Origin: Polytrichum commune | Taxonomy: Eukaryota; Streptophyta; Polytrichopsida; Polytrichales; Polytrichaceae | Assembly (NCBI GenBank): GCA_950295325.1 | Contig: OX485805.1 | Location: 32,289,501-32,353,500 of the forward strand | Direction: 5' to 3' | DNA: 64,000 nt | In this document: one piece after another, positions 10,734 through 21,876 of the stretch | Position numbering within the stretch: position 1 is the first letter of the stretch | Layout: every line of letters begins with the position of its first letter | Program-made: the position numbers and the translations under genes | Notes under the pieces: model-generated | What the model saw: only the letters and a program-made list of their open reading frames with translations | Told to the model about the DNA's origin: nothing | Databases searched by the model: none

Positions 10734-11870
10734 AGGACACGGCTCACTCACACACGTCCACCTTGGTTCTCTTCTTAGCGATGTCCCTTAAAATTCCTCC
10801 ACTCTCTTTTCCTTCATTGCTCACTACGGTATCCTGTTGTCAAAATTGTGTTGAAGCTCTTAAGGATGACTTATGTGCAATGCCGAGATTGTCTACCAAC
10901 CGGGTAAGGAGACCCCATAATCTTATCTTCTAGTGTCAAACCCCACAACTATTTTTTTTTCCAACGCATCATCCTTGGCCCCGGTGTTTGAAAAAAGAGT
11001 GGACAGCGAGAAATGTGTTCATAATACATCTAGTTGTGTCCAAGCTTGTACCATAGTTGGTTGTGTTCAGAACTTCATCAGCTATAGCAACGACAAAGTC
11101 ACACAAACATGGGTCCCAATAAAACGCACGCACTCTGAGTCATACGAATATGTCAGCTAAAGTAGCTCAAATTTGACTCCAACATAGTACCTATGACTGA
11201 GAATGAGAAGGGCTTCATCCTTGGAGGTTCAAGGATCCTTAGCAACTACTTCAGCACACTTGAGAGATGTCATTTATTGCTATGTATTATCAGTGATTAA
11301 TATGTTAGGTGTCAATTTACCTGCTTTCGATAGTTACAACAACGCAGTTTCAATTGCACATGTCCTCATTGTGCGCTGTAGTGAAATCGCGTCTCCAATA
11401 CTTCCTTTACCATCGGTTCCTGCCCACATGTGAATTGATTACCACCGTTAGAGAATGCCCTCGCTTCATCTACTAACTGGTTTCAGTGTATAAACTTGAT
11501 GATAATCCCAACTGGAAAATTCAGATTCTGCGTGAGAGTGGACACAATAGAGCTTCCAGTTTTGAATTTCTTCAACCCACAAGTCCCCCATTCTATTCCA
11601 TAGAGGTCATGACCTGGCCTCGGACCCTCCTTTTTACATCGCATACTTTCTCACACTACGATTTGAAACACGGACCTGCACAGTCCACTGCCTGACAGAG
11701 AATTTTTCCCCAAATTTCTCATGACATCGACGAGGAACTAACACAGGATCCGAGTGATCAGTTAAAAAGAGTTGTGTTTTGTTAAACAGGATAGAGATGA
11801 GATTCTGCATGGAGCAAAGGCTATGTACCTAACGGTAGCATTGTAAGCCATGACATGTGCTAAAAATGGA
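10734..11870. other. Probable LTR downstream part and decayed interior
   Basis: A pyrimidine-rich leader (CCACTCTCTTTTCCTTC) follows the promoter module. Several short plus-strand ORFs occur without domain character. No primer-binding site could be recognised, so this is probably a truncated LTR element. Confidence 0.35.
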
Positions 11871-12170
11871 CTAATCAGACGCGATGCCATCGTCGCTAGA
11901 TGGGAGCTCCTCAACGAAGTTAAGCCACAGAAACATCCGAAATTCCTCTTCCTCCTGCTCTAATTCAATGGCAGCATAATACAACTCCTCAGTGTCATCA
12001 ATCGTCTTCTTCCAAGCCAAAGCAACACACCGCAGTGTTGCCAACAATCGCATACGTTCGAGGAGGGGGCGTGTCATGAGAATGTGGGGCAAGATGTGAG
12101 ACTTCACCAAATCGTCTGGGAAAGGGGCCAATAAGCATTGCCTATCGCGACCTCCACATTCGTCATCCAT
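11871..12170 (-). CDS. Small F-box-like protein
   Basis: A 99-residue ORF starts MDDECGG. Residues about 17-60 run FPDDLVKSHILPHIL, then RLLATLRCVALAWKKTI, which follows the F-box pattern of a Pro-Asp-Asp start, hydrophobic helices and a Val-x-x-x-Trp-Lys end. F-box proteins normally tether substrates to SKP1-cullin ubiquitin ligases. The C-terminal 35 residues are acidic (EQEEEEF, SSDDG) and no substrate-binding repeat follows, so it is either a minimal protein or a truncated gene. It lies about 2.5 kb upstream of the HECT-like gene on the same strand, separated by an LTR-like unit. A similar but longer ORF is at 25718. The match is by eye and weak at several F-box positions. Confidence 0.45.
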   Translation of the reverse strand: MDDECGGRDRQCLLAPFPDDLVKSHILPHILMTRPLLERMRLLATLRCVALAWKKTIDDTEELYYAAIELEQEEEEFRMFLWLNFVEELPSSDDGIASD

Positions 12171-12783
12171 CCCGGTCCGAAGAATTGTTTTTCCAAATTG
12201 AATGACGTAAGTCCGTTATCCTGTAAACAAGTGTTGTTCATGAAAGTCAATCGATTTTGAGACCTCAGTGCCACGTAATCAATTGCAGATTATGAGACGA
12301 TTCATTACATATGCCCCATGCGCACACATTTACGTGGATGTGGATGTCACAAGCAGTCCCTGTAAGTTGTACAAGGTGGGGCGAAGGACATTGTGCACTT
12401 GTGGGGAGGTGGTCATCGTTGCCGCCCTATTTCAAAGCAATAAAAAAAATGGATCATATGTGGACTTCGATGGCTAATGATGGCATCCTATCTACACGAT
12501 GCCTAATGATGGCACCCTATGTACGCTTAGGCTAAGGAGGGCATCCTAACAATTGTTTAACGAGGATTACAATCCTTGATCTCACATTCAAGCATACTTT
12601 GGAGTGACCTTCGAATAATATGACAACATTATGCCACTTGTCATATGCCACATCGATATAATGAGCGTACTTCCCTAACTCCAAGGTAAAGGTAATAACC
12701 TTTACCGCCTTGACACCTTACTCCACAATACTAATGAAGTGCTTATGGAAACTATACCTATTGTCCTCCTTGTCAAAAGCTTC
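12171..12783. other. Intergenic, no gene recognised
   Basis: Near 12476-12550 a short phrase (GATGGCATCCTATCTACACGATGCC, shortened here to its GATGGCA..CCTA core) recurs three times as a small tandem repeat. Nothing else is supported. Confidence 0.4.
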
Positions 12784-13073
12784 TAATGCCCCTTTACCAC
12801 TCGACTTACGGTAAGACTAAAAGAGGGTTCTAACAACCCGGCCTTCACACCTTGCTTGAATCCATTGCCAAAAACAGATTGTTGGATTGGTTGGGATGTG
12901 TGGGTACCGATGGGAGGGTAGGTGCTTGAGGCTTGAAACCTCCACTTTTAAGTCATGCCAAGTCATTTGCCCACTAAGATCGGCACTATGTAATGTTCAC
13001 CATGTTGTGAAGGCCGGGTAGTTAGAACCAACTTTTGAGTCTTAGCTAAAGTCGAGTGGGAAGGGGGCATTAA
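12784..13073. mobile_element. MITE-like foldback element with ~70-bp inverted ends
   Basis: The left end TAATGCCCCTTTACCACTCG and the right end read in reverse (TAATGCCCCCTTCCCACTCG) match, and the match continues inward with gaps for about 70 bp, through GACTAAAA, GGTTCTAAC and CCCGGCCTTCACA. The 290-bp element has no ORF. Its centre (GGTACCGATGGGAGGGT to CGGCACTA) recurs diverged at about 26978-27062. No target-site duplication could be called with confidence. Confidence 0.7.
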
Positions 13074-14490
13074 TATTGTACATTACCACATATGGTGTTT
13101 TGTGTAATTGTGGTAACTCTTCTAATGACATTTCTTAATAATTTGTTGAGAAGTATTGTTATCCCAATTTACTTTTAGTTCATCCAAATCTCAATTATGA
13201 AACAAAGTTTGGTAGAATATCCATCCTAACATTTAAGTGATGAAATATTGGCATGAATGATTGAAATTTGGGTGAAAATTTGCTTAGTAAGTGACAGTAA
13301 CTGCAACATTGTAAATCCAAAATGCCCAATTTTCCTTGCAAGGAATGCCAAGTAGTTACATTTACCATTTACTGTTGGCGGCACTACACAAATGGTTTGC
13401 AATTAGTATTGAGGAAGACAAATATGAATTGGTGATACTAAATACACTATTTAGGGTTAAATGCGCGATGTATTATGTAAATGTTGTGTGCATATCTTTA
13501 ATTTGTTTGTTGATTTGTATTGGTGGGATGTTGATGGTCTTATGACTGATATACAATGCATTGGTCAAAAGCCAAACCAAATCATCATGCATATTTAACA
13601 AGAAAACGGTAGAACCATTAGGCTCTGTCCTTTGCTATGAAAGACTACAATTGTAGCTGATTACTTTGCTCATGCCAATCCATGGTTATTAACTATACCA
13701 AACCTTCCTTGGATTTTGTGCACCTTCTTCTCAAATACGGGTCAAGGATTGAAGCTACTCATTCATCACCCGAAACTTTTCAACATAAATAATCAAGAAC
13801 TGCCGAAATAGCTATAGTTAACTAGATTTCTTTCAATGCATTTTAGGGAGCACTTATATATATATAAACTATAGTTAGCATCCACATTAAATAAAGTGGA
13901 CCAAATATAACAAGAACAAGTAATGTTCAAGTGTGAACACAAAGTGGTTAGGAAATTTGCTCTTGAAACGAAGAAGTTGATGCATAGTCTCTGTCCTACA
14001 GACAAAACCAATAAACCCGGGGGCATGAATGACAAGTTCTTAGACTTGTCTACTTTTATTTAGGGCCGGTTTAGACTTGGAGTCAAGGCTCAAGAATGGG
14101 TTGGGGTGAAAGAAATCCACTCCTCTCATTGGTAGAGAGGTTGGGACTCGCCTCTTCAAGTTTACAGCATGAGTTGGGGCCAATTAACAAATAAATTATT
14201 TGATTCATCATGACAATGGCCTGAAGTCTTGGAAAAGAGAGCTCCCAACCTTGTGGACTCTTTCCCTCTAGTTCAGGCCATTGTCATAGCTTTTATTTGC
14301 TTGTAGTAGTTTATTCTTTGAGCATTGAATAGGAGGGGAGACATTCTAAATTTATTATACTTTAATCAAATACAGGTCAAGTAATTGTCAATTGTCAATT
14401 GGTTGGCACATGTCACATTGCTTAACATAACTAGTACAATTCTGGCACCAATATCCTGAATTCTGGAATGTTTGAACTTGTCAGACATAG
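13074..14490. other. AT-rich intergenic DNA
   Basis: No gene is recognised. A stretch at about 13395-13445 recurs diverged at about 15905-15960 (GCAATTAGTATTGAGGAAGAC type), so old repeats are present. Confidence 0.4.
14210..14287. repeat. 78-nt imperfect hairpin
   Basis: ATGACAATGGCCTGAA (14210-14225) pairs perfectly with TTCAGGCCATTGTCAT (14272-14287). The inner arms continue with mismatches around GGAAAAGAG and CTCTTTCC. The size and imperfect stem resemble a microRNA precursor or a tiny foldback element. Confidence 0.6.
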
Positions 14491-14868
14491 TCCAAGAACA
14501 CCATCCTTGCCTTGTTTATATAAGGCATTGGCAATGATGGTATAAGGTCCCACCTTATATTCCAATCATTTTTTTTGCTTGTCATTGTAATTTGTGATCC
14601 TCTGGAAAGGTGGTACTCTGTAATTAATCAATTATCTCAGCATAATCCGAAGGTATAACATTGATTTCCAAACATGTCAGGTGTTTGGAAATGAGTCATC
14701 AACAGGTTCATCCCCTAACGCCTCGTCCAAATGAAATAATTGGTCAGCATTGGTATGACTCTCTCTAGGTTTGACCCATGAGCCTAAAATCGAACTCCTC
14801 CAGGAGTAATACCCAACAAGCTATACGTCCACCCAATTGGGGTTTAGGGTTTAGGGTTTAGGGTTTAG
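14491..14868. repeat. Telomere-repeat-ended interspersed repeat, copy 1
   Basis: This ~380-bp sequence begins CCAAGAACACCAT and contains TGCCTTGTTTATATAAGGCA. It ends ACAAGCTATACGTCCAC, then CAATTGG, then about four TTTAGGG units (14841-14868). A diverged copy with the same end lies at 20707-21065. Confidence 0.8.
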
Positions 14869-16538
14869 ATATACATTGATGGTAGTTGGGCATATGATTG
14901 GTGGGGGGGGCACATGCATGGGAGAAGCCAGTTAGGGACCGTGTTCTTGGCACAGATGTCAAGGGCAAATTTTCATTGGTCATGCACTTCCAACATGTAA
15001 GGTTGTTAGAAAAGAGTTGTCAAACATGGTATAAGCCTTTGTTGTATATGTTAGTGCAGAGGCCTTTGAGGGCGGGATGATGGCAATTTGCAAGTAAACG
15101 GAGCCATATGTCGATTTTGGGTCCTCCGAATTCACATAGTCGGCAAAATGTGGAAGGGAAAATTTGGGACCATGAAATATGTTTTTGGCAAGTGCCCATG
15201 CATTGGACATTCATGATTTGTAGAGATTGAGCGAGTTAGAGGGTCGGGATGCCCAGGTGCTCCTCCTGGGGGTGGAGTCTTCATACCACATACAAAGTAA
15301 CATGAGGGTAAAAAGGTGTTTTACTTGAGACATTAGTGTATATGTGACACATATACGTGAGGTGTTATTTTTCCTAGTGTGTACATTTCAAAGGCTATTA
15401 AGAATTTTGAAGTAAATGTGGATGTACAAAAGGGGGTCCTAAGGTTTTAGGGGATAAAAATTTAGGTGTCAGATGTTTTCCAAATAATATGTTCATCCAT
15501 TGTTGTTGTACGATAATAGTCCTTAACGACTATCTTGTCCGTTCATGTTAGGGTTTGCAATTGGGAGTTAGTTTTTTGCAAAATGAAGGCTCTTGGAGCA
15601 CTCATGGGCTCCCTTTAGTTTTGCTCTATGGATTGTGGCCAAGTTGTTGTGCTCTTTGTTTGTTTGATGCAATTGTTGAGTCACATGCCATGTATGAAAA
15701 GAAATGTTCATATGCTCGGCATACTATGATTGCCATAGATTTTCCATATATTGCGATGATATAGTCCAATTTTTGATGCAATTCTTGAGTTACATGCCAT
15801 GTATGAAAAGAAATGCTCAATACTGTAAATCTTTAATCTCCCAAAAATATTACAAGGAATGACAAATACTGTTAACTTAATGTCTAGTGTTTGTGACACT
15901 ACCATAGTTTACAATTGGTATTGAGCAAGACAATTAACATTGGTGGCACTAAATATCATATTTAGTGTAGCTACTCCCAACTTATGAATTTAGGCCCATT
16001 AGTAACCTCCTCCTCCATGCTAAAATTGGGTCTTCAATCCTACATACAAACCCCTCCAACCCAATATTTTCTAAAATCTAATGGATGAGCAGCCTACATG
16101 GAAACTCACCATAAGCTTAATGGTCCCACACCTTGAAGTGCTTTGTGTAGAGCGAGCATGTAGAATATGTATAGGGTCTACTCTCTTGGTGATTGGTATT
16201 CCCAATTTAACAATATGGCTCAAGATTGCTAATTGATGTGTTACCGTGAGGCGTTCTTAAAATGGCCACTTCGCACTTCATGCAAGCATTTCACTATTGC
16301 GGTTGCGTAACCAATTGTTAAATGACCCAATGTAATGTTAGGTGGATGAGTCTTTAAATTGTTATTTTTTCCAACTACCCTACTTGATGTAAGATATGAA
16401 ACACACTATGAGATTTGAGCTCAAGATGGTTGGACCCTAAATTGAGGTTTTAGCAACTCTCCTTATGATTTGTGGAGCTCGTATGAATATCTTCATGCAA
16501 TGTCAAAGCAAAGATTCTTGTGCTCATTAAAGGATAAT
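14869..16538. other. AT-rich intergenic DNA with local repeats
   Basis: A 42-bp phrase containing CATGCCATGTATGAAAAGAA occurs at 15668-15709 and again at 15775-15816. A segment near 16075-16130 (AGCCTACATGGAAACTCACC) recurs near 56260-56290. No gene is supported. Confidence 0.5.
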
Positions 16539-17092
16539 ATAGAATCTCCGACCGTGTTGACTATTAAATCTAGAATAATTAGGTGATTTGAACACGAGTC
16601 CAATATATTGTAAACACATATCTTAATCACACCCACTATCATTTATCACATGAGAATGATGGAGCAGGTTCCATGGCCTCTCAAATGTGCAGTGAGACTA
16701 GGACCACATCACAATCACCATTGCGAAGACCATTGTTTTCATGGATTGGAGTAGAAGTATGCGGGCCTATTGCATGCAGGTCCAAATCCACATATAATTT
16801 TAGCCATTGCATGGAGCCGACAATACTGATTCTTACTTTGTAGACACCACACCAAACCACGTGCTACTCAAATATAGGCATCTAATAAGTAGTGGAGGTA
16901 GTGTGGAGGTTGGAAAAAAGAACATTCTATATCGGTTCATGGAGGGCCAAACTCATTTTAGCACCTCTTGGCATGACAAAATGAGTTTGACCCTCCATGA
17001 ACCAATACATAATGTGTTTTTTCACACCTGCACACCACCTCCACGGATGCACCAAAAACTTACCAAACATGGAAGGTTTTGTAAGCAAAACA
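16539..17092. repeat. Dispersed repeat with central foldback, copy 1
   Basis: The segment is about 97-98% identical by eye to 28035-28590 in the same orientation, 11.5 kb away. The 128-residue and 68-residue ORFs in the two copies start identically but diverge at the repeat end, so they are not taken as genes. Confidence 0.85.
16894..17042. repeat. Long hairpin (arms ~66 nt, loop ~18 nt)
   Basis: The left arm 16894-16959 pairs with 16978-17042. Both ends read GGAGGT in their own sense, and the inner 20 bases around GTTCATGGAGGG and AAACTCATTTT pair almost perfectly. The same hairpin is kept in the second copy at 28390-28540 with a few base changes. Confidence 0.85.
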
Positions 17093-18082
17093 ACCAACTC
17101 CCTACCAAAAGTCATGATGAATTCAAGGATAACTCAAATACCACTATCTTGACCCAAGCGCAAACTACAATATGCCAATTACATTGTCCTTGAACCAAGT
17201 AAGAATGCTCACTCAATGTTCTTGCATTCATGGCAAACCCCTTAAACCCCAAACCCCAAATCCCAAACCCCAAACCCTAAACCCTAAACCCATCGTATTA
17301 AGTCGTTCTTCTTAAAATCTGGTGAAATTTCTTCCAGGCCTTGCACTTCGAGGTTATCTTATTGATACCGGCTTAGGATGACCTTAAGTGACGGACGAGA
17401 GTTATGTCCTCCAAGAATTAAAGAGATTAACATGCAATGCAATCCAAACAGAACATGAATGTCATTATTGTTCACCCTCTTCAGTATGACACGTATGAGA
17501 AACACACAAAGGTCATGTTATCTAGGTGTCGTCTTCTCATTCATATGGGAAGTGGCGTAAAGTTGTCATATTACTGAGGGAATACGGAATCATCATAATA
17601 AATATGAGCTTAAACATATATATACAACAAGTTTAGGCAATATAGATGGTATGAAATAAGAGCTTGTAACTCCAAACAAATACAAATATTTTCAAAAACT
17701 CTTGATAGAGGAGTCCAAAGAGTGTAGTTGGATTGACATCCCCCGCTACCTCATTTTATCATTAGAACTCTCAAATGAGAGGCAAGCAATTGGGCCTCAT
17801 GGTTGGACACATACATATTCATTTTCATTGGGTTATAGCCATGCATATATTGATTGGGGACAAGGAACGGTTTTTGGATTGAATTTGGACATAGTTCCAA
17901 GATTTGAACTGTTCGGTTGATTCATAATTGAATTGTATGGGCGGACCCCCAATACGCTAGCAACATACCTACTTTTCATGATGATACATGAGTTGACAAT
18001 AAATATTTGAATAATATAATATTGGACGATGATTATATTATGCCAAAAGGACATATGTTGAACAGAGATTGGACTATATCTT
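17093..18082. other. AT-rich intergenic DNA with degenerate telomere repeats
   Basis: 17234-17292 holds AAACCCC/AAACCCTA units, the complement of TTTAGGG, mostly in the degenerate form AAACCCC. No gene is recognised in the rest. A 72-residue ORF at 17702-17920 shows no domain. Confidence 0.5.
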
Positions 18083-18783
18083 TGTGAGCCCAAAAGGGTG
18101 CCCACATTTAGTCTTAGACCCTTGAAACGTTAGTTGATGCACTTTGAAGTAGCATGTTACTTCACAAAAATATAAAAAGAGTGAAATGTTAGTCTTAGAA
18201 GTACCATGTTGTAAGAGGCTAGGATGTGAGTTGTTATTGTGTTTTTACCTTCGGAAGGATTTGAGTGAATGAGGATAGGTAAGGAGAACTTGGATTGAGT
18301 AGTTAGTGAGTAGGCTAGTACAAATGGATGGAGACAACCAAAGTGACTCAAGAGGCAAGTGCATTCGAATTGGGATGAATGGAGGATCACATGGAGCGCA
18401 CAAGTGGACCACCTCATCATGGCCACTTAATGGGGAAGGCCCAAGGAAGAATGCAAGGTGGAGGATAAGCAAATTCTCAAAGCACCAATCAAATCACGAG
18501 TTAAGCATCGTGGTTTGAATTAAGTGGTGAGCGACGATTTGGGAAAGTAAGGGGAGAAAGTTATGGCGGCGGAAAGCGAAGGAGGCTAAGTTTGGGTTGA
18601 AGCATCCCAAGTTTGGTAAAGTGTGGTAGGTAGAAAGCCAAGGCTAGTTAAATGTTCGAATTAGGATCCTTGTTGATCATTTGAGGGAGGAAGGCTTAGA
18701 AGATAGGATTGGCGCCTACTAAGTAGGAGGAAATCTCAAGGGCTTATCGTGAGCCTTGAGGGTGCTCACCCCCTCAAGCTTAC

Positions 18784-18790
18784 TATATAA
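18784..18790 (+). promoter_or_regulatory. LTR TATA box
   Basis: TATATAA is followed by a pyrimidine-rich CCCTCATTCTTCCCTCACTC stretch. It fixes the sense direction of this LTR as plus, so the complete element at 37-48 kb reads on the minus strand, in agreement with its polyprotein. Confidence 0.6.
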
Positions 18791-19310
18791 TCCCTCATTC
18801 TTCCCTCACTCATCCTCTCTTTCCTTTGTGCTCCAAGGCACCCCACGAGTTATAAGTGTGGGTGTGGGAAGCCATATTGGAGCACATGTGTGTGCTTAGT
18901 TTTTAGTTTGAGAGCCAAGGCTTGTTAGCCTTGAAGAGGGCTTGACCTCTTGGTAGAATTAGTGTTGACGTGAAGGATTTTAAAGTTAATTCATGATTCC
19001 AATTTGTGGTACTTAAAGTTCATGTTTTGAATACACGTGGTTGCAAGTTCCATGTTTAAGAGTTGAGCACTTGATGTTGTGATGAGTGCAAAAATATACT
19101 TGTGTGGATTAGTTAGTCTTAGTGAAGTTAGGAAATTCTCTCTCCCCCTCTCCTCTCTAGGATTTTAGGATTTTAGGATTAGAGAAGAATTGTGTGATTA
19201 GAAAGGGGTTATTAGTAGAATTAGGGAAATTAGGTAGGAAGATTAGTTAAGGGCTTGAATAATTAGTGAGGTAGTTGGGGATTACAACTACAAAGTTGTG
19301 GGTTCATGAA

Positions 19311-19533
19311 GGAGCTGGGTTTATGAAGGAGCTGGGTTTGTTTAGTTAGAAAGTAAAGAGCTGGGTTTATGAAGGACCTGGGTTTGTTTAGTTAGAAGCT
19401 AAGGAGCTGGGTTTATGAAGGAGCTGGGTTTGTTTAGTTAGAAGCTAAGAAGCTGGGTTTATGAAGGAGCTGGGTTTATGAAGGAGCTAGGTTTATGTAA
19501 TTAGAAAGTAAAGAGATGGGTTCATGAAGGAGC
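19311..19533. repeat. LTR minisatellite, GAGCTGGGTTTATGAAG unit
   Basis: Units of GAGCTGGGTTTATGAAG alternate with TTTGTTTAGTTAGAA-type spacers. The array lies downstream of the TATA box and so should be transcribed. The intact element carries a longer version in both LTRs (about 37239-37571 and 46139-46471). Confidence 0.9.
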
Positions 19534-19816
19534 TTAGTAGATAGCCTACCTAATTAGCTCATAGACAAGTAGTTAGTTACATTATGCTAGTTAGTGTTAT
19601 GTGTGGCTTTCACAAGTAAATGTATTTGAGATTGACTATAGAGAATAGTGTTTTGTTTTTAACACTTGCATCCTCTCTTTAAAAATAAACCACGTGCACA
19701 AATTAATGGAGAATGTGGAGCACTCTCGCGATGGCAAGACAGAGGAAGCAAAGACCAAAGGTGCGAGGGAGAGATTGACATAAGTCACATAAGTATTTCT
19801 TAATACTTAAAGGCTT

Positions 19817-20029
19817 ATGTACGGTATGGAGACACCAAGTGAGACCTCTTATAGTAGCGATACGGAATACACAAGTGATAGTTCAAGTGGTAGTATAGAG
19901 TCAACGGCACGGACTCCATTTAGGAGAGGGATATCCTTAAGGGCTTGTGTAGCTAAAGCGGCCGGATGGACGTTAGAAGCAAACAAAGACAAAATAGCAC
20001 CCGAGCATAAGGAAGTTAAAATAACATAG
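19817..20029 (+). CDS. Unknown 70-aa ORF inside the solo LTR
   Basis: This short ORF starts MYGMETPSE. It has a Ser/Thr/Asp-rich first half and a basic second half. It lies wholly in the 559-bp part that the intact LTRs lack. No family is recognised. It may be a captured gene piece or chance. Confidence 0.2.
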   Translation: MYGMETPSETSYSSDTEYTSDSSSGSIESTARTPFRRGISLRACVAKAAGWTLEANKDKIAPEHKEVKIT

Positions 20030-20232
20030 TTAACTTGTGCATTCTCCACATACGTATTGAAATTGTACATTGAGTTGTTAAAAGTGAAATTCCAGTTAAA
20101 TCCAAGACCACTTGAAGGGTGAACCTTGCACTATGGACTCATCCAAGTCCAAATCCAATACCGCGGAGGAATGTGAGCCCAAACCCACTACTCGGACTAC
20201 GGACGCTTAAGGGTGGGGGGTTTGGCCTCACA

Positions 20233-20706
20233 ATCTTTAAAATAAAGATCATAGTATCATGAGCTTTTGTTAAATCAATTGACAAGCTCCCATGTCAATT
20301 TGTTTGCGGGAGCTCAGGAGTGATCGTGGAGTGGTATATTCCCCACATTTGATGCACCACGAGGCTCATAGCTCTTTATATGAAAGATGTGCACTCTCTT
20401 TATATGTAAAAGATAAATAAAGATTACCCAAATAATGTCATATTTGAAATGTTTTCATAACACATGTAATCAATACAAGGTTAAAAAAATGTCTTGTTTC
20501 TATGCCTATCCCTTGATGACGATATCCTACTATATATTGATAGGCGTGGTGTAGTGTAGTGTGTATCTATATCTATATCTATATCTATATATAGTTTATA
20601 TTATTTATTGATTATCTATGTATAGTTTATTGATTTATTGTGTATCTATATCTATATCTATATATCGTTTACTGGATGGTTGGGATTGTTTTGCATACAA
20701 CACATC
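20233..20706. other. Intergenic with TATATC microsatellite
   Basis: Two runs of CTATAT/TATATC units lie at about 20566-20592 and 20645-20663. The rest shows no gene. Confidence 0.6.
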
Positions 20707-21065
20707 TTCCAAGAACACCATCATTGCCTTGTTTATATAGGGTATTGGCAATGATGGTATAAGGTCCTACGTTAGTTATGCCAAACATTGTTTTTGGCTT
20801 GTCCTTAAAAGCCCGGCCCAGGGAGGTGATCCTCTGCAAATAATTAATTATCCGAGCAGAATCCGAAGGCATAACATGCACGAAAAAACAATTGGGCATC
20901 TGGAACATGAGTTATCACACGTGTCATCCCCCAATTCTTCGTTTAAATGATATAAATGGTCAGGGATGGCGTGACTCCTACAAGGTCCGACTTGAACCAT
21001 TAGCAGTAATACCCAACAAGCTATACGTCCACTCAATTGGGGTTTAGGGTTTAGGGTTTAGGGTT
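20707..21065. repeat. Telomere-repeat-ended interspersed repeat, copy 2
   Basis: A diverged partner of 14491-14868. It keeps the hairpin CCATCATTGCC / GGCAATGATGG near its start and ends at the same phrase (ACAAGCTATACGTCCACTC), followed by three TTTAGGG units (21041-21065). Confidence 0.8.
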
Positions 21066-21876
21066 CACCTATACATCTACTAATTCTCAAGAAGAACTCA
21101 ACGTGCTCACATGGATCTCTACATAATGGAATATTGGAGTTGTCCCTAAATTAGGGGGTAAATACTGGATGGTTGGGATTGTTTTGCACACATTCTATGT
21201 TTGTTGAGTTGTTGATGCATGCTCGAAGACCTGTAGTGTGTAGGGTTGTGAGAACAAATCTTAAAGTTTGATCATTAAGGGTCATGCCAAGAGGTGTTAT
21301 ACAAAGTTTGGTTCTCAATGAACTGAAATAGCTTGCTCCTCAAAGATATTAAGGTAGAGGGTGCTTAAACCAACACTTTAAGCTATTGCACATACATATG
21401 GCTGTGTGGTTGATATATAAAATATATATACATATTAGCCTTTTGGGCTAAAGATAGGTATGAATTATTTCTTTCACGCATGTGAGCTAACCAAATTTTG
21501 AAAAGCTGCGGGGGACCAAATGGTCGTGCCCTTTGCCCTTTGAGCTGGTCGTGCCCTTTGGCCGACCAGGGTCTCCTACTTAATGTGATCCAAGTCCAGT
21601 GGCAACCACCTGCTTCATTGTTGATTTGATATTATGGACGTTTGGTTTTTGCATGGGAGGACATTTGCACTGTTAGATTCATGGCCATGATGAGGATTGT
21701 TCACACTAGATAAACACACCTACCTCCAAGCTACAGGTAAATGTTTTGTTCTACCATGTAATTATCGCCATGGATGGTGTGTTCGTATATTAAACCATGT
21801 TAATTGGTAATGAAAGCCTTGTTGGACACTAGCGGCTAGTGCATGATTGGGCAAAGGTTTGTGAACAGTGCACCCG
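21066..21876. other. Upstream flank of the C2H2-like gene
   Basis: No other gene is seen. The repeated phrase GTCGTGCCCTTTG occurs twice near 21523-21560. There is no clear TATA within 100 bases of the ATG at 21877. Confidence 0.4.

Larger units (their letters stand above)
18083..20232 (+). mobile_element. Solo LTR of the gypsy family at 37104-47690, long variant
   Basis: The segment starts TGTGAGCCC, ends GGCCTCACA, and is flanked by the 5-bp duplication ATCTT (18078-18082 and 20233-20237). It matches the LTRs at 37104-38791 and 46003-47690, which are in the opposite orientation. It is 2150 bp against 1688 bp because it carries about 559 bp (19535-20093) missing from those LTRs, while its minisatellite is shorter. 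Solo LTRs form by recombination between the two LTRs of a complete copy. Confidence 0.93.

Noticed and set aside
14841-14868. Chromosome fusion point marked by TTTAGGG repeats
   Set aside because: A second diverged copy (21041-21065) has the same flanking phrase, so the repeats travel with an interspersed element.
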